A DNA stretch of 64,000 nt from Xanthostigma xanthostigma (taxonomy: Eukaryota > Arthropoda > Insecta > Raphidioptera > Raphidiidae). A program made the translations under genes and the position numbers. The stretch spans positions 9,362,001 to 9,426,000 of the forward strand of contig OY754473.1 in assembly GCA_963575645.1 (NCBI GenBank). Direction: 5' to 3'. How positions within the stretch are numbered: the stretch's first letter is position 1; each line of letters starts with the position of its first letter. The notes under the pieces are model-generated. The model was not told the origin of the DNA. It saw only the letters and a list, made by a program, of their open reading frames with translations, and did not search any database. This document shows positions 32,154 through 43,345 of the stretch, in pieces.

Positions 32154-32670
32154 CAGTAGAGACGCGTTGATCCGAACCTTCATAATCCGGATTCTTTGGT
32201 AATTCGGACAGTCGTTTGATAGTATTATGTACATTGTAGTCCGGATTTTTCCAGTTTCAGTAATCCGGATCACGATACTTAGTTATTGAGTAGCTGTACC
32301 GGCACGATTTGCGTCAACACTATTGGCCGGCGGTGTGCTACAAACAGTTACATACATATATTTTGTTGTCAGAGAAGTGAAAGAAGTTAGGTGGTTTTAG
32401 TATGTATGTAGTCGTTGTCAAACTCAGATAGAATTTACAGAGAGAACGCACTATGGCGCCGCGTAAACGATCACACGTTACTTTATTACTGCAAGTAAGA
32501 AACGAAATTCTTGACAAATTAAAAGTTTTATTTTTTACGTATGAATAAATCCTTTGAGCACGCATTTTAGTTTGTTTTCTTGATAATTAAAATTACATCC
32601 AGTAATCCGGACATTTTGATAATCCGGATCAGCTGTGTTTTAATTAGTCCGGATTATCGCGTCTCTACTG
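32154..32670 (+). mobile_element. Tigger-type deletion derivative, copy 1 (517 bp)
   Basis: TA flanks both sides (32152-32153, 32671-32672). The ends CAGTAGAGACGCG and CGCGTCTCTACTG are inverted, followed inside by repeated AATCCGGA words. A plus-strand ATG at 32452 starts MAPRKRSHVTLLLQVRNEIL, the first residues of a CENP-B/Tigger-like DNA-binding domain, but the frame ends after about 35 codons. The remaining transposase is deleted. A second copy is at 43346. Confidence 0.82.
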
Positions 32671-33144
32671 TATAAATTTTGTAATAATATTATATAGACA
32701 TAAGTAAAGCTCAAAACACATTCTTTAATTTTTAATATTCAAATAATAAATAGTTTCATCTGAATAAGTGATAATGTATTTATTATTAACTACTGTTATT
32801 ACTCCAGTAGTTGCCACGCAAATTTTCTGCTTACCCTTATTTGGACAGGTGAGTATCCAGTAATGAACAACGTTAAAAAAAAACACATTTTTAGGGAAAC
32901 TACGTAATTTTAAGGAATATAGCTTGATTTGAATCATTGTACAAGATAGTATTGCCCAAGACGGACACTTCTGTGTAAATTATAGGTAATCACAAATACA
33001 TAACTAGGTATTGAATTTAATATGAATAGGTACGTATGGAATTTAAATTCAGATTAATTAATACAATACCTTATATAATATGAAGTATTTATTATAATAA
33101 GTACTGCCTACAGTATTATGATATACACAGGTATAAAAAATAAC

Positions 33145-34560
33145 TTAAAAATAATAGTCTTCATCTTCGTCCCAACTCTCACTGACATCAGTACTACTAT
33201 CAACTGTAATGCCACATTTTTCACATACAAACTGATTTCCATCTTCGGAATCTGAATTACTAAGACCGAGACTATTCATATATTTTATAGGGACACATAT
33301 TTCGTGCATCTTATTTGGACATCTTATACAGCTGAGCCATTTGGCTTTTCGCTCTAAAACATGCTGATCTTTCCATTCTGTATTATATTTAAAACATTTC
33401 CAGTCTGTTTTCTCCTCCTGTCCCATTTGTTCCGGACCTAATAGTGAAGGGGTTTTCTTCGTAACATTTCCTTTCTGAACTTGTTTCGGTTTCTTACTTT
33501 TTTCAATTTTTTCTTTATGTTTTTCTTCTCGAGCTCGTTTTCTGCTTTCTTTTAACTGTTCTTTCTCTAATCGTAGTTTTTCTTTCTTTTGCTGCTCACT
33601 TAACCAATAATCAGATGTAATCACCGAGCGTGTCCTTTCATTTGATTTTCTCTGGGTTTTTAGTGATTCTTCTTTGGGCCAGAACAGATATTTCTTGAAT
33701 GGAGATTCACCCATTTCTTTACCTGTTTCTACAACCAATTTGGCAGATGATTGTTCATCAAGGAAAGGTGGTTGGTAATACAAATTGTCCAGTTCATTAG
33801 AGTTATTCGCCGTTGAAGTCGAAGGTTTTTTCATGTCCGGAGTTTTAAGTGCATTAAGTAGCTGGATTGTCCGTCTGCTTTCAATATCTTGCCGCATTTC
33901 TAGGTCTTCATTGTTTTGCAGAATTTCTTGTTTTACATTTGTTTGTTGGCTTTCTTCGTCTGTATGTTTGTTTTGCATTTCAGTTCTATTTCGCAAAACA
34001 GGTTTTTGATTTCATCTGAAGTAGAATTGTATCCTATTCTTTCCCATTCGTTGACATTTAACATTATAATATTCTGTCGTCTTTCATCAGCTTGCTGCAT
34101 TTCTTGATATTCATTCTCTTGCTGCTTTTTTTGGTTTTCACTCGTTTGCTGGCTTTCATTTTTATTTTCGTTTTGCATTTCAGTTCCATTTTTGGAAGAC
34201 AGGTTTTTGTTTACATCTGTAGATGAATTAGTGCTACTTTTAATTTTCTGTATACTTTTCCACACTACATATAAATCCCTTGATGATTCGGGTCCATTCC
34301 ATTCCTCTTCAGAGTTTTGTTCTTTCAAAGTTTTCAGTATATTTGGAGGAATATTAGATTCTAAAATGCTTAGAAAGTTATTTATGTCACTAGTTTTAGT
34401 GTGGGTTGCAGTAGAATTATCTTTATCATTCTTTTCAGTTGTACTGGACCTGTTTATTAATTTCGAATAGTCGACGTTGTTTGGATCAAAAGGAAAGAGA
34501 CCACAAATTCGAGAACCGTTTTTAATTATAGTTGGGGAAATCGATTCCTTTAGAATTTTT
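33145..34560 (-). pseudogene. pogo-E transposase, long coiled-coil tail with internal repeat and PHD-like finger
   Basis: From 34560 downwards: GSRICGLFPFDPNNVDYSKL (end of the DDE domain), a Ser/Thr/Asn-rich linker (33933-34328), then after a frameshift 33145-33996. A segment beginning KNGTEMQNENKNESQQTSEN recurs as RNRTEMQNKHTDEESQQTNV, so about 45-50 residues are tandemly duplicated. A highly charged helix follows (EKLRLEKEQLKESRKRAREE) and then a Cys/His finger (LSCIRCPNKMHEICV...FVCEKC) and an acidic end. Tails with such fingers are common in insect pogo transposases. The duplication is unusual. Confidence 0.75.
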
Positions 34561-34561
34561 T

Positions 34562-34994
34562 CTAAAAATAATGCAACGTTATATGCCTCTTCACTTGTCG
34601 ATTTTCATTTTCCGTTAGCCATTTTCTAATATGTAGTTTCCATTTACATTTCAATGGATAGAAAACAGCAACGTCAAGTGGCTGCAATACATGCGTCGCA
34701 TTCGGATAAAATGCCACTAATATGATTTGCTTTTCTCGCAAAAACATACTAAGTGTAATGTCAAATGAGATTTGTGACCATCAACATAAAATATTACAGG
34801 TCGTTCGATGTTATTTTCTGTTAGCCAAGGTTCGAATATATTGGCCATGTATTCAAAAAATACTTCTCCCGTCATCCACACTGTAGCTGATTTGCCAAGA
34901 CCCCAACCTTTTGGAAAACTATTAGCAATTTCCGAAGGGATTCTTTTGTACGGATATACTAGCATGGGGGGAGCAATTTTCCCAGAAGCTGAAA
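34562..34994 (-). pseudogene. pogo-E transposase, DDE catalytic fragment
   Basis: Reading down from 34994: SGKIAPPMLVYPYKRIPSEI, FPKGWGLGKSATVWMTGEVF, RPVIFYVDGHKSH (second catalytic Asp), then after a frame change NATHVLQPLDVAVFYPLKCK. The part with the first Asp is beyond the hAT-E insertion and was not found. The family is closest to pogo-F in this window (NAAGQLAPPLIVFRYERVP, WMTGELFYEF). Confidence 0.82.
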
Positions 34995-36320
34995 CAGGGG
35001 CGGACTGGGAGCTTATTTGCGACCGGGAAATTAGTGAACCGACCGGCCCCGTCAGGTGAAATTTTTTTTTAAAGAAAGTATCTAGGTAGCCTCGTCGCAA
35101 GTAGTGTATTTTTAAATAAAGCAAAGCATACAAATAATAATTTAACTTGTCATGAATAGCACAAATTAAAAAAAAAAAAAACAGCATAATCTGTGAAAGG
35201 AAAGACACAACGTGTACATACATATTTGAAATAGAAGAGAATTCGAATTTTAAATTTTAACTTGGTTAAGGTACTTACAAAATGCGAAACAATGGAGACA
35301 GCAACTATATGAGCAACTCAAAACAAAAGTTCTTTTCTAAGTAAATTGCTCTTTTCGGCCACTTTGTCTATTATAGAATCACAGTCAATATCGTTCAGAA
35401 CATCTTTTTCACATGCCATTAACATAAATGATTCCAAATTGTCATTTAACAATGTACTTCTTAGCCGAGTTTTAATAAACTTTAATTTTGAAAAGGACCG
35501 CTCACAAGACACTTGGGTAATTGGAATTGTTAGTAAATATTTATATGCCAAGGATAATACGCTGTACGATTCACTAAACAAATTAAATTTGTACAGAAAT
35601 TGGTAGCAGCAAATTGCACAATTTTTGCAAGTTGTCAGATTATCCGCAGTTGCTTCATTTTTCTCTGCCCCTTCTTCTTCAAGTTCATCAAAATCCGAAT
35701 CAAACTCAAAATTCAATTCCCGTTCAAGTAAGGAATATTCTTCAGTCAGTGAATTTTTTAATCTATTCCATTTACTCGCAAAGTCCATCAATTCTTGAGA
35801 TAAATTACTTTTAGTAGCTCGGTCATCAAATTTTATTAATTTTTCGCTTAAACATTGAAGGGCATTTTCTTCAGGAATTCCATTTTTAGTGATTTCTTTA
35901 AAATTAATAGGAGACAAGAAACTTAGATCCATGTATAGGTTTCCATTTTTTTCAAATCTAGTTGTCATACTTTCAATTATTTTATCCAAAATCACATTGT
36001 GTACAGTTACTGCAAACTTTTGGTTTGCATCAGCTATAGGAGTATTACGTATTGTTTCTGACGGCATTCTTTTCTTTAAACGAATTCTTTTAGTTGGAAA
36101 CGCATCCTGAATTTCTATATCGTTCATATCACTTTGTTCCAATTCATTGGAAACCCATGTTATAAATGACTTTGCCACGGTTGTTATTGTGTTAAAATCC
36201 CTTTGAATATCCTTTAACTGTTTTAAAGTCTGTGATACTAATTGATGATATTTGAGTAAATCTAATCCACTTGTTTGTAAGTATTTGGATAAACGTGTAG
36301 TGTGCTGAAATAGTCCAAGA
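34995..36320 (-). pseudogene. hAT-E: ZMYM1/TTF-type hAT transposase, C-terminal half
   Basis: The left end CAGGGGCGGACTGGGAGC at 34995 is a hAT inverted repeat. 35062-35317 is non-coding. Frame 35318-36178 runs through FAVTVHNVILDKIIESMTTR, an acidic linker, and the dimerisation domain (YLLTIPITQVSCERSFSKLK, IKTRLRSTL). Upstream to about 36310 the reading continues in another frame (LSKYLQTSGLDLLKYHQLVS). The zinc finger and first two catalytic Asp residues are lost, and no right end was found. Confidence 0.83.
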
Positions 36321-36926
36321 TCCCAGAGCGATCAGACATAACTTATTTTCACATAAATGAAACCTCGAGTTTTCAGTAGCGTCTCGTGTGCCTTGAATAC
36401 CTACGCGCTTGTGGAACTTGCCGAGTGACACCTGGGCAGGTACCAGGTGAGAAAGGTAACTAAAAATAAGTTATTTAACTTAAATTTACATGGCTGATTT
36501 TTATATATGTCATGTAGAATATTATTCTAAAGTAATATCATAAGTGTCAGACACTTTTGATGGACCAGGGCTTTTGTCAGACGCTTTTAAGCTCCTCAAA
36601 AAATAAATGAACTTTACTTATTTTTACATGTCTGATTTTTGAATATGTTATTGAAGTATCTATTGAAAAGTTATATTTAATTAGTCAGACAAATTGGAGT
36701 GACCAAACATCCCCTAACACAAAAATTATTCAGCCAGAAGTATGAGCGCGAGAGCACTATGCGCATGCGTCTGGAAGTAAAAAATTTAAATGTGCTGAGA
36801 ATACTTACTGTTTTCAATCCGAGATTTTTCATCTCTATTTCAATAAAATAAACTTGAACATTAAGGAAATAATTAATAAATAATAAATTAAATTAGTTTA
36901 TTGCATATATTTGGGATTATCATTTT
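36321..36926. other. Non-coding stretch with a segment shared with 57.9-58.1 kb
   Basis: No coding frame is convincing. AAGATCCCAGAGC, GGTACCAGGTGAGAAA and a following TGATTTTTATATA with (C)CAGACACTT also occur in the same order at 57896-58090, so the two stretches share an old repeat. The word GTCAGACACTT appears here more than once. Confidence 0.4.
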
Positions 36927-36929
36927 TTA

Positions 36930-39075
36930 TTCATCATAATCATCAACAAAATCATTAGAATTTTCATCATTTATCCAATCACGGTACTGTTCATCCGAGT
37001 CATCATCCTCATCTTCGTCAGTTATGTTGTTGCTGGCAGCTTCTTCTACAAAAAAAACAATTTCAAGTATTAAAAACCTAAAATTACAAATATAATAAAC
37101 TTTAAACTTGAAGTTAAAGTGAAGTACCTGATCTTTGAAGAGATTCACTAACTTCTGGTAATTGGTCACCATCAAACCAATGAAAGTGATACTGGTTTTC
37201 TTCTAACTTCCAACCATTGTGTTCAGGAGTAAAAATGGTTGGTTGTTTTTCATTAGCATGATTCCATATGCTAGAAATGTAATTAGCTCGGAGAAATTGC
37301 TGAAATAATTCTGATTTACATGGTGGTTAATTACTAGCATCAAAATTTTTCAAAGATTTGGGATTAAAATCTTCATTGACATTAGATACGCTGTAGTTAT
37401 TCAAAAAGAGCTGAAGCCGGGCAGTATCAACGTCGAGTATACCAGGAACACTATAAATTTCACAGATAAATTTTTGGATTTTTTTAAAAATTTCTTCTTG
37501 TGTGTGCTCATCAGTAAACGATTCTGGATCACCAAACTGCATAAAAGCTCGCTGATACTCATGTTTTTTCATCAGTATATTGAAAGGTCTTTGTTTACCT
37601 TTCTTAAAAAAGGCGGGATTAAAGTCACATCCAGTCAATGCATGAAATCCTGGCAAACTCCTACACAAAGATGGCCCCAAGTGCTCGTAAACCTTTGTCA
37701 AATTTATGTATCTTTGATTATTTCCTGTGCCTGTGTTTAACCATACATTCGAATCATCATTTTTCAAATTATGCATATGTCCTAACATAATTATCGCAAT
37801 ATCAGTATCAGAACATCTTATAACAAAATTTGCTTGAGCGTCAATATTACAAACATGGAAAACAATTTTAGTGTCAGCTTCTTCATGCTCTGGACACGAT
37901 AAACTGTCATCTTCCTCTGATACAACTTTGTTATCCTCGACAATGTAAGAATGACATTGTTTAAAATTAATAAATATCAACAAATGGGACGATTTCATCA
38001 GATGCCCAGTGTTGAATGAAAAAATCAACGAGGGCCTGTTTAAAATTGACATTTTTTAGTTCTTTTAGAAAATCTGATGGTACTTGATCGGGGCCAGTAA
38101 TGTTGAAATCCAGTTGAGTAGACTCTTGGCGAAGATCCCTTTCGTAATCCTTGATGGAAGGAGAGAAATATTGATCAAAAATCACGTCATATCTTGTCGC
38201 TTTGAACTGCGTTACCATTAGAAACATTTTTTTCGAAATAGCTTCAAAAGTTTTCGGGACATTTTTCATGGTGTGAAGTAAGAAGAAACCATCAATTAAC
38301 AAGATATCAATGTGATCTGGTGAATCATGCTCTACATCTTTCTCCAAAGATTTCATCAAAGTTGATTTCTGGGTTTTACAAATTGCTCCATCGATATGGC
38401 ACATGGATAATGGCATTGGAGAGATAAGACAAAATTTTCTCCATATCTACCTTGTAATCTATAGATATGCCAAGAATACGCCCAAAAAGATCTCTTTGCA
38501 TTCGTACTTCTTGCACTTTATCACCTGCTTTGGTTTTTTTCTTTTTGCAATAATCAAGCGTAAAGTTTTCCATCGGTGTTTTCTGGATACTTTTTTCGAA
38601 TCTGTTAATATTCAATTCACACTCAGAGATAAACGTTTGACGTTTAGCTTCACCATTTTCTTCTATATTAAGCAAAAATTTTTCTACGGGCTCCGATGCT
38701 GCTTTACCCGATGAAATATTGATTAACAGATCTTTTGGCACTTGTGAGTCGAATGGATTAATAAATAAATCAAAAGCGTCAATAAAATTTCGTAGCTGCT
38801 TAGTATTATTTTTTATAGCATGATTGGTGAGCTCGGCCGAAACGTCTTGCTCTTTCTGCAGGCCCAAATCTTTATATACTGAAGTAATTATGGTCGATCT
38901 GATATCGTGACTGCGAGCCCATCGTTGACGCGCAGAGATTGAATTTGTAAAATGTATTATACCAGTGAGTTTCCTAGCTGCATCAGCGTTTATTGTTTGT
39001 TCAAGAACAAGATCAATTGGTTGTTTAGAAAAAGGCTTGTTGGTTCTTCGAATACCAAAAAAACCTTCTTGGAAT
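36930..39075 (-). pseudogene. Multicopy invertebrate protein with FEN1/XPG-like (PIN-fold) nuclease motifs, broken
   Basis: Three frames and a C-terminal exon form one protein of roughly 680 residues. The N-terminal helical region (38376-39095) starts FQEGFFGIRRTNKPFSKQP. Then, in FEN1 order: DILLIDGFFLLH, YDVIFDQYFSPSIKDYERDL, HEEADTKIVFHV, VIRCSDTDIAIIMLGH and LPGFHALTGCDFNPAFF. These match the metal-binding Asp/Glu clusters of flap endonucleases. A C-terminal WFDGDQLPE block and an acidic tail follow. An intron lies at about 37047-37127 (CAG-GTACTT to TTTGTAG). Lesions: frameshifts near 38400 and 37970, stop at 37327. I know the family as unnamed multicopy proteins in many invertebrates; the nuclease assignment is inference. 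Confidence 0.68.
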
Positions 39076-39079
39076 TCCA

Positions 39080-40237
39080 GGGCACTAGGCCGCATTTTCG
39101 GAAGCCATTCTGTAAAATGATGGGTGTAATAGTTTCCACCAGAGTTTCATTTAATAACGGGGCAAAATGTATTTTTTTTAAAACAGGTTTATCCAAGCTG
39201 GAAATTCGCCACTGGTGAACTTTCTTTTTCCAACCTTCTTTAAGTGCACGAAAAACGGCAACATCCATTGGCTGGATAAGATGTGTGGAGTTCGGAAACA
39301 AAGCAATGAGTATTATACCATTTTCTTGGCAGAATTTGCTAGTGTGAAAAGTTAGATGTGAGACATGCCCATCAACAAAAAATATAATTGGTAATTCAAT
39401 ATTTGTTTGTTTCAATAACCAGGGATGGAATACATTTGTTATGAATTCATAGAACAATTCTCCAGTCATCCAACCGGTTTCAGACTTGCCAATGCCCCAG
39501 TCCTTTGGAACACCGTCTGCTAAATTCTGAGGGACTCTCTCGTATCTGAAAACTATTAAAGGCGGAGCTAGTTGTCCTGCGGCATTTCCAGTGATAAGCA
39601 CAGTGAGGCATTCTTTTTCGTCGCTATTAATTTGCTGATATACAGACTTCTGACCTTTCAGTGTCAAGACATGATTTCCCTTGGGATTCAAAAAAAAGGC
39701 TGATTCATCAGCATTGAATACTCTGTTTGGATCTACAAGGATTTCAAAGTAATTATTCTGACGCAAATAATTGCTAATCTCTTCAAACCAGCTCATAAGA
39801 GTTTCCTTACGTACTGCAGCTCTGCTTGCCGTCAAATTTTGCGCCATTTTAATTCCAATGTTTGGATGACGTTTAAGGAACGCTTTGAACCATGTGTTAC
39901 CCGGACGGTTGTCAGTAAATGGATTTTCACGTTGCAATTCCCGTATCAAATGTTGAACACTGTCTAAAAGCTCTGACTTGGTTATAGGAAAGCCTGCTTT
40001 CGCAACAGTAATAATCCAGTCAACAAGGACGTTCTCTTCTTCCAATTTTAAAACCGAGGTGGGACCCATACGGCGGTATCTTGGCGTTTTACCTCTTACT
40101 TTGTATAGTAAGGTAACTCTTGGAATGGAGTGTCTTTTCGCAGCAACAGCGACCGCAGTTCCTCTGAGTACATCTTCAATGGCGTTATCCATTTGTTCTT
40201 CTGTATATGCGTGCATTTTACCTTTTATAGGAGGCAT
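39080..40237 (-). CDS. pogo-F DDE transposase, long intact frame with altered C-terminus
   Basis: ATG at 40237 opens 415 codons without a stop, the longest clean pogo frame here. Domains: psq helix-turn-helix (MDNAIEDVLRGTAVAVAAKR, residues about 15-55), CENP-B-like region (GNTWFKAFLKRHPNIGIKMA), DDE domain with VFNADESAFFLNPKGN (first Asp in ADES instead of the usual DETG), IIFFVDGHVSHL (second Asp), STHLIQPMDVAVFRAL, and CGLVPWNSKKV near the end. From about 39085 down it runs into the FEN1-like gene in a different frame, so the last 20 or so residues (to 38990) are foreign and the finger tail is lost. Binding and strand cutting at its ends may be possible, but there is no matching left end. 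Confidence 0.88.
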
Positions 40238-40898
40238 AATGTTATCTGCAAAATTATAACGAAACTATTTGATTACAAACTATAATATTCTAGAAGTAGA
40301 CATGATCGACTTCGGTAGTTGACAGTGGTGTCAACTACTAGAACAACACATTGGAACGATTTGCGACCACGTTTGGACATATATATGATAGTAAGAGGAA
40401 GAAAGATGTCAATAGTAACATGAAAAATGAATATATTAAATATTTTAGTAGTTGACACACAGTGTCAACTACCAAAATTATTGTATTTTACGTTTCTAGT
40501 AGTTGACACCCCAATTAAACTAAACATATAACCTCAAAACAATGAATATATTCAATGAAAAATAGATTTCAAGTAGCCTTAGAAGGCCTGAAACATTTAA
40601 TTACATGTTAATAAGCATATAAAATTAAAAAAAAAGTTCAAAATTTTACCTTCTTAACTGTTTTCACAAGAGAATGAACGATTTTAAACAAAAGTTTGAC
40701 ATGTGCACATTAACACATACACCATACAAACTGTAATGACAATTTTGATATTTAAATCACGGCTTCTCCTCACAGATGGCACCACTAGTTGATGCCTATA
40801 TGCAAGGATCTAATAATATTTACTTGGACCTTATTTTTAGCTCTGCAAGTTAAAGATGTCAACTACCGGTCACATGTCAACTACAGGTATATCTACCT
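40238..40898 (-). mobile_element. pogo-F 5' end with repeated GTAGTTGACA words
   Basis: Non-coding DNA upstream of the transposase. The word TAGTTGACAC or its complement occurs near 40315 (both orientations), 40449-40474 (palindrome), 40497 and 40859-40886. The end at 40898 is followed by TA; inwards it reads AGGTAGATATACCTGTAGTT. The repeated word is probably the transposase site. Confidence 0.58.
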
Positions 40899-40900
40899 TA

Positions 40901-41100
40901 CTTTAGATTAAGATCCACGAAAACACTTTTTTTTAAATATAATATTTGTACTAGCGAAGAGCGTGTTGACATTTACTAGAGCAACATGGCGTCTATTAAT
41001 ACGTCGCCTCAAGTCAACGATAACAGATGGCAGTAGTTTGTTCTTTGTTAGATGATGGTGACCACTTTACCTAGCTGGGCCACTTTACCTCGCCTTCCCC
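40901..41100 (-). mobile_element. pogo-G end fragment
   Basis: TA at 41101-41102; inwards the end reads GGGGAAGGCGAGGTAAAGTG, and the word GGTAAAGTGG recurs at about 41050-41062. No coding sequence belongs to it here, as pogo-F adjoins it at 40898. It cuts the integrase frame at 41103. Confidence 0.52.
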
Positions 41101-41102
41101 TA

Positions 41103-41522
41103 CTCAGCATATTCTCTATGTCCTGGTTTGCTCTCTCTACGGACCCTTGGCTTTGCGAGTGTCTCGGTTTACCATGTACAATTTTCAATTCGGGCCACAT
41201 TTCACAAGCTTCCTGAACAATTTTATTAGCAAACTCTCTGCCATTATCGCTTTGAAGAATGCTTGGTGCGCCGAATATTGTAAAAATATCAAGTAGTACA
41301 TATGCTACTTCTTCAGCAGTTTTGGTCTTGAAGTGGATGGAGTTGCACAAATTTTGTGAGATGATCTTGGTATACAAATATAAATTTATACTGATTATCT
41401 CCTTGCGGTTCATGACTCGAAAGTTTTAAATTTTTCATCATTTCTGTCATATGACCATGGGCGTTTCTCTTCTTGCTTTTCTTGTATGAAAAGTCCTTAC
41501 AATCACTACTGTTTTCGTCCAT
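41103..41522 (-). pseudogene. rve integrase fragment (KRBA2/Ginger-like)
   Basis: The frame 41313-41522 (QYKFIFVYQDHLTKFVQLHP, holding the first catalytic Asp region) and, after a shift, 41048-41413 with APSILQSDNGREFANKIV (second Asp) and HSQSQGSVERANQDIENML (Glu) form a DDE integrase core with about 35-residue spacing. The SQGSVERANQDIE block is typical of KRBA2/Ginger-type integrases. No RT or gag is next to it. It is cut by pogo-G. The N-terminal 45 residues do not match the family and may be foreign. Confidence 0.8.
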
Positions 41523-41829
41523 TGTTACAATGTTTTGTGCACTGTAGACAACTGAACAACGTTTAATTCAATATGGCCGGTTATGATCACGTTCTATCTT
41601 ACAACACGTCACCCTGAGCGCGGTTTAACATGGTTTCGTAAGTAATGTGCACCTTTAGTCTAGTTTGATTTGTAATCAGCCCGTTTTTTCCCTGTGCGTT
41701 ATTTCTTTAAAGGGATTTTATGACAAATCAGCACCTTCCAATCGATTGGCCAGAAAATTTACATTTAAGTGATGTTATAAGTTCAAAAAGCTTAAAACTG
41801 TCGATAAGCCCGTTCTTTTCCTGTACCCT

Positions 41830-42839
41830 TTATTTATTATAACACCCATCGTATATTTGAGTATAAGGAATATAAAATAAATTCCCGGAAATCCCGATAT
41901 CCGTAAACCATCCCCATACCTGTCGAAAAGTCGACGTAGCAAGTTGCTTTAACTCGTCTGTACTAAAAAGATTTACCGTATTCAACCCCTGTTGATCAAC
42001 AGATAAGCCCACGATTACAAGACGAGTATACTCGTGGGTGGGGTGGTAAATTCCAACTCATAGAAAAGATTTTCATCAAGTAAAGGCAGAAACTATTAGA
42101 TTTTCCAATAAATTCACGTCTGTGGTTTTTGTGTGACCGACTCGATTGACTTTATACCCGTAAAATGTTCTTTCGACCACCAAAATCTCGAGTGCTCTGT
42201 TATCCAAACTTCCTGCGAGCACATTGACGTTTTCTATATTAAGCTAAGGGCAAAAACGTGATTCTCTTGTTCAACTACCACGTATTTATTACCTTTAGTG
42301 ACACTGTCAAATTTGACCGAAATTAGGTTACCCTTCCCATCGAATAAAACCTCCACGCCATCGTTTGTGCAATTATCTTTAAATTGTCGGTCTCATACCG
42401 TTTCCCTAATTTCACTATCGATACAATAACCCGTAGTATATGGACACGTAACTAGACCAACCAAGATGATTTGGTTTGTTACCTAGTTTTACTGTCGCTA
42501 CGTAATCTTTCACATTAATTTTTATATTGGCTTGAACCAAACATTTTTATAAGTTATACCTACAAGTGACTGAACATCACGCAGCGTTGGATCATCGGTA
42601 GAACTTCTATCAGACACGTATAAACGTACGCCTCTCTAAACCACTGTAGTTGCAACACCTGAATCTCGATTCTCGACTCGCTCGCTGGTATATCCATTTT
42701 CTGGATTGGGGCATTGTGCGACGTTCCGGATAGAGATCTCCGTTATATTGACAGCGTTACCCCTGCAGTCATACGTGATTAGGCAGGTGATATAAAATAA
42801 AATCAAATCAAAGCGAAAACCTTTTGTGTGGTATTTCAA
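41830..42839 (-). pseudogene. Tentative viral-type glycoprotein remnant
   Basis: From 42839 the minus strand starts with a possible signal peptide (FDLILFYITCLITYDC) followed by NITEISIRNVAQC, a YDC...N-T...S...V-x-x-C pattern reminiscent of the start of chuvirus-type glycoproteins. The rest is full of stops and frameshifts. Near 41830-42012 LATSTFRQVWGWFTDIGIS might correspond to the region before the membrane anchor. The match is by pattern memory only. It could be an env captured by a retroelement or an independent insert. No entry function can be inferred. Confidence 0.3.
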
Positions 42840-42849
42840 TGCAAATATT

Positions 42850-43020
42850 TATATAGAAGTTGAATAAAACGTTTTATCACTATAACGAAAACAAAGACCA
42901 CATTCCAAAAAAATTTTTGTTTAAAAAGTTTAAAAAAAAGCTTTAATGAGCTGCTTTCGTATCATAATAGGTACATCATCAGATTACAATAAATCCTCTC
43001 TACGAACAATATAAAATGTG
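42850..43020 (-). repeat. Penelope-like terminal segment
   Basis: The minus strand has CTGATGATGTACC and, a little further, GAAAGC, the order of a hammerhead-type core as in the 19.5-kb insert, but with weak pairing between. It precedes Penelope coding remnants at 43640-43980. The stretch 43020-43345 shows no gene. Confidence 0.35.
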
Positions 43021-43345
43021 ATATCAGTGAATTGTAATTATAAATTATAATTATATGAAATTTTTTTGTAACCTAATTTTACTTACATAATTTATGAAGA
43101 AAAAGTTATCCTTATCAAAAATTCAAATTAATGAAGTTTGAAGCGAAATTTTATAAATATAAATGAAGAAAAGAGGTAATTTAATTTAAAACTGAGCATT
43201 ATTTGAGTGTGAATTTGTAATTATGGATATATGTTAAATTTAAACTGAACATCACTATCAGCCGGCTGATAGTAGAACGTCTGTTTGTAGTACAAAAATG
43301 TCTATTTAGAACAGGACAAGAATTTGCAAATGACTTTTGTTAATA

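Larger units (their letters stand above)
32083..34994 (-). mobile_element. pogo-E, interrupted by a Tigger MITE and by hAT-E
   Basis: TA at 32081-32082 precedes GGGTAGTGGAACCAGTGTTG; the word GGACACTT follows and recurs near 32963. The coding part is 33145-34994. The MITE at 32154-32670 lies close to the end, and hAT-E cuts the transposase at 34995. The far end of the element was not found. The stretch 32671-33144 is 3' non-coding apart from a weak minus-strand frame (32725-32937) with CPNKGKQKICVATTG. Confidence 0.62.

Noticed and set aside
32338..32565. Minus-strand 75-codon frame
   Set aside because: Antisense of the Tigger-type transposase start on the plus strand, which is the real match.
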